Positions 1-8,006 of a DNA stretch of 64,000 bases are shown in pieces (within the stretch, counting starts at the first letter, position 1; each line of letters starts with the position of its first letter). Under the pieces are notes generated by a model that did no database searches, was not told the DNA's origin, and saw only the letters and a program-made list of their open reading frames with translations. Origin of the DNA: Oscillospiraceae bacterium (GTDB lineage Bacteria > Bacillota > Clostridia > Oscillospirales > Oscillospiraceae); the NCBI GenBank assembly GCA_902774015.1, contig CACYHB010000001.1, forward strand, positions 192,587-256,586. The letters are read 5' to 3'. The position numbers and the translations under genes were made by a program.

Positions 1-371
1 TCCTTGATGGACATATAAAGACGACCCATTTCTGCCAGCGCTTTGTTGCCTTCTTCCACGATGGGATCGATCTCCGGACCGTAACTCTTTTTCCTGGCGG
101 CAGCCTGCGCCTGTTCTTTTGCCTTTTCCTGCACCTGCTGATACGTCGTCTTTTTCTGCTCGGTTTTCGGGGCTTCCGTCGCTGTCTGGGCGGCCGCTTC
201 GTTTTTGGCAGAGGCGCGGCCGAACAAATAGGCGGCGCCAAGTCCGGCGCCGAGCGCCAGAAGCAGCCCCCAGATTTCATACAGGGGGAAGAAAGCGGAG
301 AAGATGATCCAGGTGATCAGAAAGCTGTATATGGGACGAAGACCGGAGCGGCGTCTGTTGAATCTTGACAC
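1..371 (-). CDS. XpaC-like membrane protein, partial (5' part only)
   Basis: The reading frame runs leftward and off the window edge, so only about 124 N-terminal residues are seen. A basic N-terminus is followed by a hydrophobic stretch of about 35 residues (two short membrane segments around a Pro-Leu turn), then an Ala/Gln/Lys-rich linker and the segment YGPEIDPIVEEGNKALAEMG. That layout resembles the XpaC family (5-bromo-4-chloroindolyl phosphate hydrolysis proteins), but too little is visible to be sure. I chose the GTG start at 371 because GGAGG lies eight bases upstream; an in-frame ATG at 386 overlaps that ribosome binding site. It is transcribed divergently from the acetyltransferase gene. 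Confidence 0.65.
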   Translation of the reverse strand, partial: MSRFNRRRSGLRPIYSFLITWIIFSAFFPLYEIWGLLLALGAGLGAAYLFGRASAKNEAAAQTATEAPKTEQKKTTYQQVQEKAKEQAQAAARKKSYGPEIDPIVEEGNKALAEMGRLYMSIK

Positions 372-413
372 GATGCTGTCCTCCATTATCAGTTCAGTAT
401 TCTAAATCAGTTT

Positions 414-442
414 ATTTTATATCGAATCGTCTAATGCGTCAA
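414..442 (-). promoter_or_regulatory. Sigma-A promoter of the XpaC-like gene
   Basis: On the minus strand TTGACG (442-437) and TAAAAT (419-414) are separated by 17 bases. The predicted start lies about 35 bases before the GTG. Confidence 0.65.
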
Positions 443-492
443 GTGCGAATCGGTGCGGGCAAAGGGGAGAAGAATGCGGGATAAAGATTATC

Positions 493-521
493 TTGCAGGA
501 TCAAGGGAAAGCTGATAGAGT
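493..521 (+). promoter_or_regulatory. Candidate promoter of the GNAT-lysozyme pair
   Basis: TTGCAG (493-498) and TAGAGT (516-521) are 17 bases apart. The TTG at 493 could be misread as a start codon in frame with the acetyltransferase; reading it as a -35 box favours the downstream ATG. Confidence 0.45.
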
Positions 522-552
522 AGTGAAAAACGCATCGAGAGGAGATACGCCG

Positions 553-1080
553 ATGGAATACCGCCGGGCAAAGACGGAAGATCTGACCGGTCTCTGGCAG
601 TTTTACAGGGAAGTGTGCGCCGTGCAGGCGCAAAGCGTTTTCAGCCCCGGCTGGCATTTCGGCATTTATCCTGCGGAAGAAGACCTGCGTGAACACGTTG
701 AAGCGGGTGAGATGCACATGTGCACAGGAGCGGAGGGGATCCTTGCGGCGGCAGTTCTGGTTGGGAAGGACGATCCCATGTATGCTGACGCTGCCTGGCT
801 CTCGGATTACCGCGGGGAAGACGCGGCCGTCATTCATCTCTTTGCCGTTCACCCCTCTCATCGCAGAGAAGGGATCTCTGACAGAATGCTCTCATACCTG
901 ATCGCCTTTGCGCGTGGCGCCGGGAAAAGGGCGCTCCGTCTGGATGTTGTCGTAGGGAATATGCCAGCGGAGCGGCTTTATCGAAAACATGGATTCCTCT
1001 TCGTCGAGGAGAGACAGGTGTATTATGAGGACACCGGAGAAATCCTGGTGCGCCTGTTTGAACGAGAGTTACAGAAATGA
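553..1080 (+). CDS. GNAT family N-acetyltransferase
   Basis: This 175-residue protein has the GNAT fold signature: the beta4/alpha3 segment IHLFAVHPSHRREGISDRML carries the R-x-x-G acetyl-CoA pyrophosphate-binding motif, and the C-terminal part LDVVVGNMPAERLYRKHGF is the usual motif B with the conserved Tyr-x-x-x-Gly-Phe. The substrate cannot be told from sequence. The ATG at 553 is preceded by GGAGA at suitable spacing; the in-frame TTG at 493 lies in the promoter. The stop overlaps the ATG of the following lysozyme gene by four bases, so the two are translationally coupled. Confidence 0.85.
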   Translation: MEYRRAKTEDLTGLWQFYREVCAVQAQSVFSPGWHFGIYPAEEDLREHVEAGEMHMCTGAEGILAAAVLVGKDDPMYADAAWLSDYRGEDAAVIHLFAVHPSHRREGISDRMLSYLIAFARGAGKRALRLDVVVGNMPAERLYRKHGFLFVEERQVYYEDTGEILVRLFERELQK

Positions 1081-2063
1081 AGAAAGAAAAGAAAAAAAGG
1101 AGATTCTGGCTTTCTTATCTGATGGTCGTCCTGATCCTTCTTATCTCCGGCGCGGTACTGATCCCGCTGCTCGTCCTTGTTCCGATGCAAAGAAATGCGG
1201 CGGGCGCCCGAAAGGGAAGCGCCCTCCTGCATTCTGAGAATGAGACACCCGTGCAAACGGAAACGGAAGCGCCGCGATCATACGCGGCGGAAATTCCCCA
1301 TTACGATCCCTCCATGACGGAATACGAAGGGTGGGTACGCTCGAACGGCGAGCTGTTTTACCTGAAAAACGGCGGCGCATTGGTCGGTTTGCAGTTGATC
1401 GACGGAAAATACTATTACTTCGATGAGCATGGCGTCAAAGCCGAGGCCCTCGGCGTGGACGTGTCCACTTACAGCGAGAATATCGACTGGGAGCGGGTGC
1501 GCCGGCAGGGGATCGGATTTGCCATTGTCCGGACAGGCGGCCGCGGCTGGTCCAGCGGCAGTATTTACGGCGATGTTCGCTGTGAAGGATTTTTACGCGG
1601 CGCAAGAAAAGCCGGCGTCAAGACGGGCGTTTATTTCTATTCCACTGCGATCAACGAGGGCGAGGCCGTTCAGGAGGCGGACGCCGTACTTCGCGTCCTG
1701 AAAGGAAGAGCGTTGGATCTGCCCGTATACGTGGACGTGGAACGCTCCGGCGAATATCCCCGCGGCAGGGCTGACACGCTCAGCGCTGCGGCACGATCGC
1801 GGATCGCATCGGCCTTTTGCGAGCGGATCCGCAGCGCAGGCTATGAGGCCGGCGTGTATTCCGGAAGATATTATTATATGACTTCGTTACTGCCTGAAGC
1901 GCTCAGCCGTTATTCGATCTGGATCGCTCACTATACGGAGGACCGTCTTCCGCCGTCTTATAAGCGGTTTTTCGACCTCTGGCAGTATACAGAGAGCGGA
2001 AACGTGGACGGGATCTGCTGCGGGACCGACATGAACGTGATGTTCTCCAGACCGAAGCAATAA
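1077..2063 (+). CDS. Membrane-anchored GH25 lysozyme
   Basis: The protein has 328 residues. A lysine-rich start precedes one membrane segment (about residues 11-36), which probably anchors it facing outward. Residues about 84-118 form a single cell-wall-binding-type repeat (GWV...YYFDEHG). From about residue 125 to the end lies a glycoside hydrolase family 25 domain: the strand LGVDVS holds Asp128, and YVDVE holds Asp220 and Glu222, the expected acidic catalytic set. GH25 enzymes are muramidases that cleave the MurNAc-GlcNAc bond of peptidoglycan. It is coupled to the upstream acetyltransferase. The single internal repeat between anchor and catalytic domain is the less usual point. Confidence 0.88.
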   Translation: MKKEKKKRRFWLSYLMVVLILLISGAVLIPLLVLVPMQRNAAGARKGSALLHSENETPVQTETEAPRSYAAEIPHYDPSMTEYEGWVRSNGELFYLKNGGALVGLQLIDGKYYYFDEHGVKAEALGVDVSTYSENIDWERVRRQGIGFAIVRTGGRGWSSGSIYGDVRCEGFLRGARKAGVKTGVYFYSTAINEGEAVQEADAVLRVLKGRALDLPVYVDVERSGEYPRGRADTLSAAARSRIASAFCERIRSAGYEAGVYSGRYYYMTSLLPEALSRYSIWIAHYTEDRLPPSYKRFFDLWQYTESGNVDGICCGTDMNVMFSRPKQ

Positions 2064-2068
2064 AATCT

Positions 2069-2097
2069 TTGCTTTTTTTTTGCAGATATGATACATT
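2069..2097 (+). promoter_or_regulatory. Candidate prfC promoter
   Basis: TTGCTT (2069-2074) and TACATT (2092-2097) are 17 bases apart. A start near 2104 would give a leader of about 115 bases containing the small open reading frame at 2142. Confidence 0.4.
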
Positions 2098-2141
2098 GGC
2101 ATAGTTTAAGATCGAATCACAACAAAAAAGGAAATCCTGCA

Positions 2142-2171
2142 ATGAGACGCATTCATCTGTCCCCACCCTGA
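2142..2171 (+). CDS. Putative prfC leader peptide MRRIHLSPP
   Basis: A nine-codon reading frame (ATG to TGA) encodes MRRIHLSPP. AAGGA lies at 2128-2132, nine bases before the ATG, a good ribosome binding site. It ends Pro-Pro directly before UGA, a context known to slow peptide release. Bases 2133-2139 (AATCCTG) are complementary to 2201-2207 (CAGGATT), next to the prfC GGAG at 2208-2211. Bases 2167-2175, which include the leader stop codon, can instead pair with 2196-2204. The peptide and its role are inferred; no known leader of this sequence is recalled. Confidence 0.5.
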   Translation: MRRIHLSPP

Positions 2172-2218
2172 GAAAGGCTCCTGCCGTTATATAGTTTTTT
2201 CAGGATTGGAGAATTTTT

Positions 2219-3811
2219 ATGGCTGATTTACGAAAAGAAATTGAAAGGCGCCGGACTTTTGCGATCATTTCGCATCCGGACGCCGGCAAAACGACATTGA
2301 CCGAGAAGCTGCTTCTCTACGGCGGCGCGATTCAATTGGCCGGCTCTGTCAAAGGAAAGGCCACGGCGCGCCATGCAGTGTCCGACTGGATGGAGTTGGA
2401 GAAGCAGCGCGGCATCTCCATCACCTCTTCTGTCATGCAGTTTGAATACGAGGGATACTGCATCAACATCCTGGATACCCCCGGCCACCAGGATTTCTCA
2501 GAGGACACTTACCGCACCTTGATGGCGGCGGATTCCGCCGTCATGGTCATTGACGCCGCAAAAGGCATTGAGCCGCAGACGCGCAAGCTTTTCAAAATCT
2601 GCGCCATGCGGCATATCCCCATTTTTACTTTTATCAACAAGCTGGACAGGGAGGCCCGCAGCCCCTATGAACTGATGGAGGAGCTGGAGAACGAGTTCGG
2701 CATCGGCACCTATCCCATGAACTGGCCCATCGGCTGCGGCCAGGATTTCAAGGGCGTGTATGACCGGGAGAAACGGGCGATCCTTGCTTTCAATGAGTTT
2801 CACCGGGGTACCAGCCGCATCAGAGCCATTGAATGTACGCTGGACGAAACGGAGAAGCTGGATGAACTGATCGGTACCCGCCTTCGGCAGAGCCTTTCGG
2901 ACGACATCGAGCTGTTGGACGGCGCGGGTTATGAGTTTGATCTGGAGGAAGTGCGACGCGGCCGTCTGAGTCCTGTGTTCTTCGGTTCTGCCCTCAATAA
3001 TTTCGGTGTGGAGCCTTTTCTGGAGAACTTCCTGAAACTCACGATGCCGCCGCTGCCGCGTATCTCCGGCGATGACATCATAGATCCCTTTGACGAGCGT
3101 TTTTCCGCTTTCGTTTTCAAGATCCAGGCCAACATGAACAAGGCCCACCGTGACAGGATCGCTTTTATGCGTATCTGCTCCGGCCGCTTTGAGCGCGACA
3201 GGGAATACTTCCATGTGCAGGGCGGAAAAGCGCTGCGCCTTGCGCAGCCGCAGCAGCTGATGGCGCAGGACCGCGCCATCATCGACGAGGCATACGCAGG
3301 TGATATCATCGGAGTATTTGATCCCGGTATTTTTTCCATCGGCGATACCATCTGCGAAAAGGGGATGAACGCGAGTTTTGAAGGCATCCCCACCTTTGCG
3401 CCGGAGCATTTTGCCGCTGTTGAGCGCATCGACACGATGAAGCGCAAGCAGTTTGAGAAGGGCATCATGCAGATCGCCCAGGAGGGCGCTATCCAGATCT
3501 TCCACGAGCCCCATACAGGCGTGGAAGAGGTAATCGTCGGTGTGGTCGGCGTGCTGCAGTTTGAAGTGCTGGAATACCGGCTGAAAACCGAGTACGGCGT
3601 AGATATTCGACGCCGTTCCATGCCTTATGAGCTTGTCCGCTGGGTGGACAGCGAGGGGATCGATATTCGCTCTCTGAATCTGACCAGCGATACCAAGTGG
3701 GTGCAGGATTTTCGCGGAAATGACCTGCTGCTGTTTACTTCCCAGTGGTGCATTAACTGGGCGCTGCAGAAGAATGAGGGACTGCGGCTGCGTGAGTTCA
3801 ACAGAGATTGA
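2219..3811 (+). CDS. prfC: Peptide chain release factor 3
   Basis: RF3 is the translational GTPase that removes RF1/RF2 from the ribosome after peptide release. The 530-residue length is typical. The G1 loop HPDAGKTT is at residues 19-26, the G3 motif DTPGH at 86-90 and the G4 motif NKLD at 140-143. The N-terminal ISHPDAGKTTLTEKLLLYGGAIQ and the C-terminal LQFEVLEYRLKTEYGVD segment are family hallmarks that separate it from EF-G. GGAG lies seven bases before the ATG. It probably has its own promoter and a leader with a small reading frame, and the next gene follows after 12 bases. Confidence 0.97.
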   Translation: MADLRKEIERRRTFAIISHPDAGKTTLTEKLLLYGGAIQLAGSVKGKATARHAVSDWMELEKQRGISITSSVMQFEYEGYCINILDTPGHQDFSEDTYRTLMAADSAVMVIDAAKGIEPQTRKLFKICAMRHIPIFTFINKLDREARSPYELMEELENEFGIGTYPMNWPIGCGQDFKGVYDREKRAILAFNEFHRGTSRIRAIECTLDETEKLDELIGTRLRQSLSDDIELLDGAGYEFDLEEVRRGRLSPVFFGSALNNFGVEPFLENFLKLTMPPLPRISGDDIIDPFDERFSAFVFKIQANMNKAHRDRIAFMRICSGRFERDREYFHVQGGKALRLAQPQQLMAQDRAIIDEAYAGDIIGVFDPGIFSIGDTICEKGMNASFEGIPTFAPEHFAAVERIDTMKRKQFEKGIMQIAQEGAIQIFHEPHTGVEEVIVGVVGVLQFEVLEYRLKTEYGVDIRRRSMPYELVRWVDSEGIDIRSLNLTSDTKWVQDFRGNDLLLFTSQWCINWALQKNEGLRLREFNRD

Positions 3812-3823
3812 GGAGGGTACGTT

Positions 3824-4423
3824 ATGGCTGAAAGCATCAAGATCGAAATATTTCGTAAAAAACTCCCGGATGATCTGACAAAATCGCTCGCGGAGACTGA
3901 CAGCCGTACCGATATCGGAAGCGGCGCAGCCCTCTCCGCTGCCGCGGCAGCCGCCTATTTCACACGTGCCGCCGCGTTGACCGCCGAGTACGGCGAAAGC
4001 AGCGAGAGGCTCTCGTACATGCAGCGCAACGGCGAGATCCTGCGCTCTTATATGGTGAACCTGATCGACGAGGATGTGAAGTGCCGCGGCCCTCTGCGCA
4101 AAGCGCAGAAGGAAGGCGAAGAGTACAAGATTGAAGCTGCCATGCAGACGGCAGCCGCCATCGCAAACGAGATCATCAACATGATGAATCAGATGCTCTC
4201 GCTGCTGGAGGAGCTTTCCCACCTGGCCGCTCCGGAGGCAAAGCACTTCGTCACGGCTTCCGCTGATCTGGCCATGGGAGCGATCCGCGCGTGCATGCGT
4301 TATGTGCTTGACCTCAGTGAAAAAAACAGTGACGATACCTACCGCTATATTGTAAAGCGTGAGAACGAGATCACGCTGGAAACCTGCAGAGAGAACTACG
4401 CCAAAATCGTGGACAGCATATGA
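3824..4423 (+). CDS. Cyclodeaminase/cyclohydrolase family protein
   Basis: This 199-residue, largely helical protein resembles the C-terminal cyclodeaminase domain of formiminotransferase-cyclodeaminase (FTCD_C). The Gly/Ala-rich turn GSGAALSAAAAAA at residues 32-44 corresponds to the folate-binding PGGGSxAA segment of that family, and the rest forms long amphipathic helices. Stand-alone members are usually described as methenyltetrahydrofolate cyclohydrolases, but no histidine-degradation genes are near and the canonical PGGG is altered here, so the reaction is uncertain. GAGG precedes the ATG and the 12-base gap suggests co-transcription with prfC. A strong terminator follows. Confidence 0.7.
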   Translation: MAESIKIEIFRKKLPDDLTKSLAETDSRTDIGSGAALSAAAAAAYFTRAAALTAEYGESSERLSYMQRNGEILRSYMVNLIDEDVKCRGPLRKAQKEGEEYKIEAAMQTAAAIANEIINMMNQMLSLLEELSHLAAPEAKHFVTASADLAMGAIRACMRYVLDLSEKNSDDTYRYIVKRENEITLETCRENYAKIVDSI

Positions 4424-4428
4424 AACGG

Positions 4429-4455
4429 AAAAGCGGCTGGAGCAGCCGCTTTTTC
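4429..4455 (+). terminator. Intrinsic terminator after the prfC operon
   Basis: The nine-base arms AAGCGGCTG (4431-4439) and CAGCCGCTT (4443-4451) flank a three-base loop and are followed by a T run. Confidence 0.9.
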
Positions 4456-4480
4456 CACGTCATTTCAAATAAGTGAAAAC

Positions 4481-4509
4481 TTGCATTTGCGGATGACATG
4501 TAGTATAAT
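4481..4509 (+). promoter_or_regulatory. Sigma-A promoter of rpe-recR
   Basis: TTGCAT (4481-4486), a 17-base spacer and a perfect TATAAT (4504-4509). The start is about 32 bases before the rpe ATG. Confidence 0.85.
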
Positions 4510-4547
4510 AAATCAGATTGACACCACAGCTTTTGGAGGCATTCGTC

Positions 4548-5201
4548 ATGATAAAGATTGCGCCGTCCATTCTGGCCGCTGATTTTGCCCGTCTTGGCGA
4601 GGAAGTGGAGGAGATTCGCCGCGGCGGCGCGGATTATCTGCATTTTGACGTGATGGACGGCGTTTTCGTCCCCAATATCTCCATAGGTCTTCCTGTACTG
4701 AAATCTCTTCGGAAAGCGACCGATATGTTCATTGACGCGCATCTGATGATCGAGCGGCCGCTGCGCTATGTGGAGCGCTTCTGCGATCAGGGAGCGGATC
4801 TGGTGAACGTGCATGTGGAGGCGGACAGCGAAGAGAACATCCTTGCCGCGCTGAAAGCGATCCGGGCAAAGGGCAGGAAATGCGGGATCACGCTTAAGCC
4901 TGCCACGCCTGCGGAGGCTGCGCGCCCCTTTTTGAAGCTCGCGGATCTGGTTCTTGTCATGACGGTGGAGCCCGGCTTCGGTGGACAGAGCTTCATGTTC
5001 GACATGCTGGAAAAGATCCGGCTTCTTCGCGTCATGCTGGATGAAGAGCACCCGGACTGCGAACTGGAAGTGGACGGCGGTATCACAGTGGAGACGGCGG
5101 TGCCAGCCAAGGCTGCCGGCGCGAATGTGCTTGTTGCAGGGAGCGCTGTGTTCGGTAAGGCTGACCGCGCTGCGGCCATTTCGGCCATTCGGAATTCTTG
5201 A
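4548..5201 (+). CDS. rpe: Ribulose-phosphate 3-epimerase
   Basis: This 217-residue TIM-barrel enzyme interconverts ribulose 5-phosphate and xylulose 5-phosphate in the pentose phosphate pathway. The family start IAPSILAADFARLGEE, the metal/catalytic strand HFDVMDGVFVPN, the HLMIE motif, MTVEPGFGGQSF and the phosphate-binding EVDGGI strand are all present in order. GGAGG lies eight bases upstream of the chosen ATG. An in-frame TTG at 4518 is too close to the promoter and was not used. recR follows after 13 bases. Confidence 0.96.
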   Translation: MIKIAPSILAADFARLGEEVEEIRRGGADYLHFDVMDGVFVPNISIGLPVLKSLRKATDMFIDAHLMIERPLRYVERFCDQGADLVNVHVEADSEENILAALKAIRAKGRKCGITLKPATPAEAARPFLKLADLVLVMTVEPGFGGQSFMFDMLEKIRLLRVMLDEEHPDCELEVDGGITVETAVPAKAAGANVLVAGSAVFGKADRAAAISAIRNS

Positions 5202-5214
5202 ACGGAGTAGAGTT

Positions 5215-5814
5215 ATGGCTTTTTTTCCCGCTTCTCTGGAAAACCTGATCGATAAGTTCGCCTCTCTTCCCGGCGTCGGGCGCAAGAGCGCGCAGAGGCT
5301 CGCTTTTCATGTGCTGGCCCTGAGCGACGAGGAGGCGCTTTCCTTTGCCGGAGCCATCACCGACGCCAAAAGAAGCGTTCACCGCTGCAGCATCTGCCAG
5401 AATCTGACGGAAGGGGAGACCTGCGCCATCTGCCAGAGCGACAGGCGCGACCGCAGCACCATTTGCGTTGTGTCCGAGCCGCGGGACGTGCTCTCCATTG
5501 AGCGCGGGCACGAGTATAACGGCACCTATCACGTGCTTCACGGCGTTCTTTCACCGATGAGTCACATCGGGCCGGATGACATCTGCATCAAGGAGCTTCT
5601 TCACCGTGTGGCGTCCGAAGAAGTGGAAGAGGTCATCATGGCCACCAATCCCGATACGGAGGGGGAGGCTACCGCCATGTATATCTCCCGCCTTCTTAAG
5701 CCTTTCAATATCCGGGTGACAAGACTTGCTTACGGTATCCCTGTGGGATCCAATCTTGAGTTTGCGGACGACGCAACGCTCAACCGCGCCATCGAAGGGC
5801 GCACGGAGATGTAA
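5215..5814 (+). CDS. recR: Recombination protein RecR
   Basis: RecR (199 residues, the normal size) acts with RecO and RecF to load RecA at DNA gaps. The N-terminal helix-hairpin-helix FASLPGVGRKSAQRLAFH is at about residues 15-32, the zinc finger C58-x2-C61 and C70-x2-C73 follows, and the Toprim part contains VSEPRDVLSIE and ATNPDTEGEATAMYIS. GGAG precedes the ATG. Sharing an operon with rpe is not the common dnaX-yaaK-recR arrangement of Bacilli. Confidence 0.97.
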   Translation: MAFFPASLENLIDKFASLPGVGRKSAQRLAFHVLALSDEEALSFAGAITDAKRSVHRCSICQNLTEGETCAICQSDRRDRSTICVVSEPRDVLSIERGHEYNGTYHVLHGVLSPMSHIGPDDICIKELLHRVASEEVEEVIMATNPDTEGEATAMYISRLLKPFNIRVTRLAYGIPVGSNLEFADDATLNRAIEGRTEM

Positions 5815-5865
5815 AAACTCCGAATAATCCGCGCGCATTTCGGCTACACTGTTTTATCACTTCTT

Positions 5866-5881
5866 TTGCCGCGCGCGGCAA
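5866..5881. repeat. Perfect 16-bp palindrome upstream of RNase J
   Basis: Bases 5866-5881 (TTGCCGCG followed by CGCGGCAA) form an uninterrupted inverted repeat about 33 bases before the RNase J start codon. It could be an operator or a short hairpin in the 5' leader; no T run follows, so it is not a terminator. I see no convincing -10/-35 pair in this gap. Confidence 0.6.
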
Positions 5882-5914
5882 TACATACGCTAACCTGAAG
5901 AAATGGAGTAATCA

Positions 5915-7570
5915 ATGATTTCAAAACTGAAAATTATCCCCCTTGGCGGTCTCGGCGAGATCGGCAAAAACATGACGGCTTTCGAGTACGGGAACGATAT
6001 CATCGTCGTGGACTGCGGCATGGGCTTCCCGGATGAAGATATGTACGGAGTGGATGTGGTTCTGCCCGATATCAGCTATCTGCGCAGCAATGCCGCCCGC
6101 CTTCGCGGCCTGATTCTGACCCATGGCCACGAGGATCATATCGGCGCTGTTCCTTATGTCCTGCGGGAGCTGGATGTTCCCATCTACACAACGCCTCTCA
6201 CGGCCGCGCTTATCGAACTGAAGCTGGAGGAGCACGATCTGCTCTATAACACACAGATCTTCACAAAAAAACCCGGCTCTGTCTTCCGCCTCGGCAACTT
6301 TACCGTGGAGTTTATCCACGTCAATCACTCGATCCCTGACGCGGTGGCGCTGGCTATCACCACGCCGCTCGGTACGGTGATCCACACCGGTGACTTCAAG
6401 ATCGACGTGACGCCTATCTCCGGCGGCATGATGGATCTGGTCCGGCTCGGAGAGCTTGGCAATCAGGGCGTGCTGGCACTTTTAAGTGATTCCACAAATG
6501 TGGAGCGTCCCGGACACTCCGAATCCGAGAGCAAGGTGGGAGAAGGCTTCAACAAGCTCTTTCTCGGATGCGACAAGCGCATCATCATCACGACTTTCGC
6601 CTCGAATGTTCACCGTCTGCAGCAGATTATCGATGTGGCCGCGAAATACGGTCGGAAAGTGGCGGTCACCGGCAGAAGCATGGAAAACGTTCTGCGCGTT
6701 TCCATGGTTCTGGGCTACATGAACATTCCGGACGGCGTCCTGATGGATCTGGATCAGATCAATAAGCTGCCGCGCAGCAAGGTTGTCATTATTTCCACCG
6801 GCAGTCAGGGCGAGGCCATGTCCGCCCTGTATCGGATGGCCTACTCAGAGCATAAGCAGATCCAGGTGGATTCCGGCGACAGAGTCATCATTTCCGCCTC
6901 GGCCATCCCGGGCAATGAGAATATGATCAGCCGCGTGATCGACGAGCTTTTCCACAAAGGCGCCGAAGTCATTTATGACCGGAATACCGACCTGCACGTC
7001 TCCGGGCATGCCTGCCAGGAAGAGCAGAAAATGATGCTGGCTCTGGTGAAACCCAGGTTTTTCATTCCCGTACACGGCGAATACCGCATGCTCATCAAGC
7101 ACGCGGAGCTTGGCCGTATGATGGGCGTGCAGCCGAAAAACATCGTCATAGCGGAAAACGGACGCGTGATCGAAATCACCAAGAAGAGCATTCGCGCGGA
7201 GGATAACGTTCCTTCCGGGGCCGTTCTGGTGGACGGCAGCATCGGCGAGGTTGGCAGTGTAGTCATGCGCGACCGTCATAAGCTGGCGGAGGACGGCATG
7301 GTTGTGATCGTTCTGCCCTTCTCCTCCTATGATCATAAACTGGTCGGAACACCGGAGATCGTGACCCGCGGCTTTATCTATGTGAAGGAAGCCGAGGAAG
7401 TGATGGAGGAGCTCAAACGGGTGACCATGGAATCTGTAGAGTCCTGTGAGGCGCAGCATATCACGGATTGGACCACCATCAAGAGCAAGGTAAAAAACAA
7501 CGTTTCCGGCTATCTCTTCAAAGCCACGCGCCGCAGCCCCATGATCCTGCCTGTCGTATCGGAGATATAA
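5915..7570 (+). CDS. rnjA: Ribonuclease J
   Basis: This 551-residue beta-CASP metallo-beta-lactamase matches RNase J, the 5'-3' exo- and endoribonuclease of Firmicutes mRNA decay and 16S/23S processing. The metal motif HGHEDH is at residues 70-75, the HSIPD and HTGDFK motifs follow, the beta-CASP region contains GSQGE, and SGHACQEEQKMM and FIPVHGEYRML are the later conserved blocks. The C-terminal dimerisation domain is complete. GGAG precedes the ATG. A 16-bp palindrome lies in the leader. Confidence 0.96.
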   Translation: MISKLKIIPLGGLGEIGKNMTAFEYGNDIIVVDCGMGFPDEDMYGVDVVLPDISYLRSNAARLRGLILTHGHEDHIGAVPYVLRELDVPIYTTPLTAALIELKLEEHDLLYNTQIFTKKPGSVFRLGNFTVEFIHVNHSIPDAVALAITTPLGTVIHTGDFKIDVTPISGGMMDLVRLGELGNQGVLALLSDSTNVERPGHSESESKVGEGFNKLFLGCDKRIIITTFASNVHRLQQIIDVAAKYGRKVAVTGRSMENVLRVSMVLGYMNIPDGVLMDLDQINKLPRSKVVIISTGSQGEAMSALYRMAYSEHKQIQVDSGDRVIISASAIPGNENMISRVIDELFHKGAEVIYDRNTDLHVSGHACQEEQKMMLALVKPRFFIPVHGEYRMLIKHAELGRMMGVQPKNIVIAENGRVIEITKKSIRAEDNVPSGAVLVDGSIGEVGSVVMRDRHKLAEDGMVVIVLPFSSYDHKLVGTPEIVTRGFIYVKEAEEVMEELKRVTMESVESCEAQHITDWTTIKSKVKNNVSGYLFKATRRSPMILPVVSEI

Positions 7571-7573
7571 GAG

Positions 7574-7906
7574 ATGAACATCCAGATTTTCGGGAAGTCC
7601 AAATGTTTTGATACCAAAAAGGCCGAGCGCTGGTTCAAGGAGCGAAGGATCAAATACCAGTACATCGACATCGTAAAATACGGCATGAGCAGGGGAGAGC
7701 TGACAAGCGTGAAAAACGCCGTGGGGCTTGAAAACCTGGCAGATCCCAAGGATCAGGATTACGCGCTCTTTCAATATCTCGCCGGGGCGGACGCCAAACT
7801 CGAAAAGCTGTATGAAGTACCGGAAATGATCCGCACTCCCGTAGTCAGAAACGGCAGGAAAGCCACCGTGGGCTTCTGCCCCGAAATCTGGAAGGACTGG
7901 GAATAA
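7574..7906 (+). CDS. ArsC/Spx-like thioredoxin-fold protein
   Basis: The 110-residue protein has the ArsC family layout: strand MNIQIFGKSKC with a single Cys at residue 11, a helix DTKKAERWFKER, the second strand YQYIDI, then RTPVVRNGRKATVGFCPEIW, which matches the usual R-x-P-hydrophobic segment. The motif is C-F-D-T rather than the C-x-x-C of arsenate reductase and Spx, so arsenate reduction is not supported; a YffB-like reductase or regulator is possible. It starts three bases after the RNase J stop, so it is co-transcribed. Confidence 0.75.
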   Translation: MNIQIFGKSKCFDTKKAERWFKERRIKYQYIDIVKYGMSRGELTSVKNAVGLENLADPKDQDYALFQYLAGADAKLEKLYEVPEMIRTPVVRNGRKATVGFCPEIWKDWE

Positions 7907-7910
7907 AACG

Positions 7911-7946
7911 AACCGATACGATTCTTCGGAATCGTATCGGTTTTTT
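7911..7946 (+). terminator. Intrinsic terminator after the RNase J operon
   Basis: A 14-bp perfect stem (7911-7924 with 7929-7942) is closed by a TTCG loop and followed by a T run. Confidence 0.95.
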
Positions 7947-8006
7947 CTGCATGTATTAGCTGCAGAAGATATATGGATCGTATCATTCCGGACGGAGGGG
8001 AAACCG

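Noticed and set aside
493-552. TTG start giving the GNAT protein 20 extra N-terminal residues
   Set aside because: The TTG fits a -35 box, there is no ribosome binding site before it, and the ATG at 553 has one and begins at the conserved domain.
2498-4246. 582-codon open frame on the minus strand opposite prfC and the cyclodeaminase-like gene
   Set aside because: Antisense shadow across two well-supported genes.
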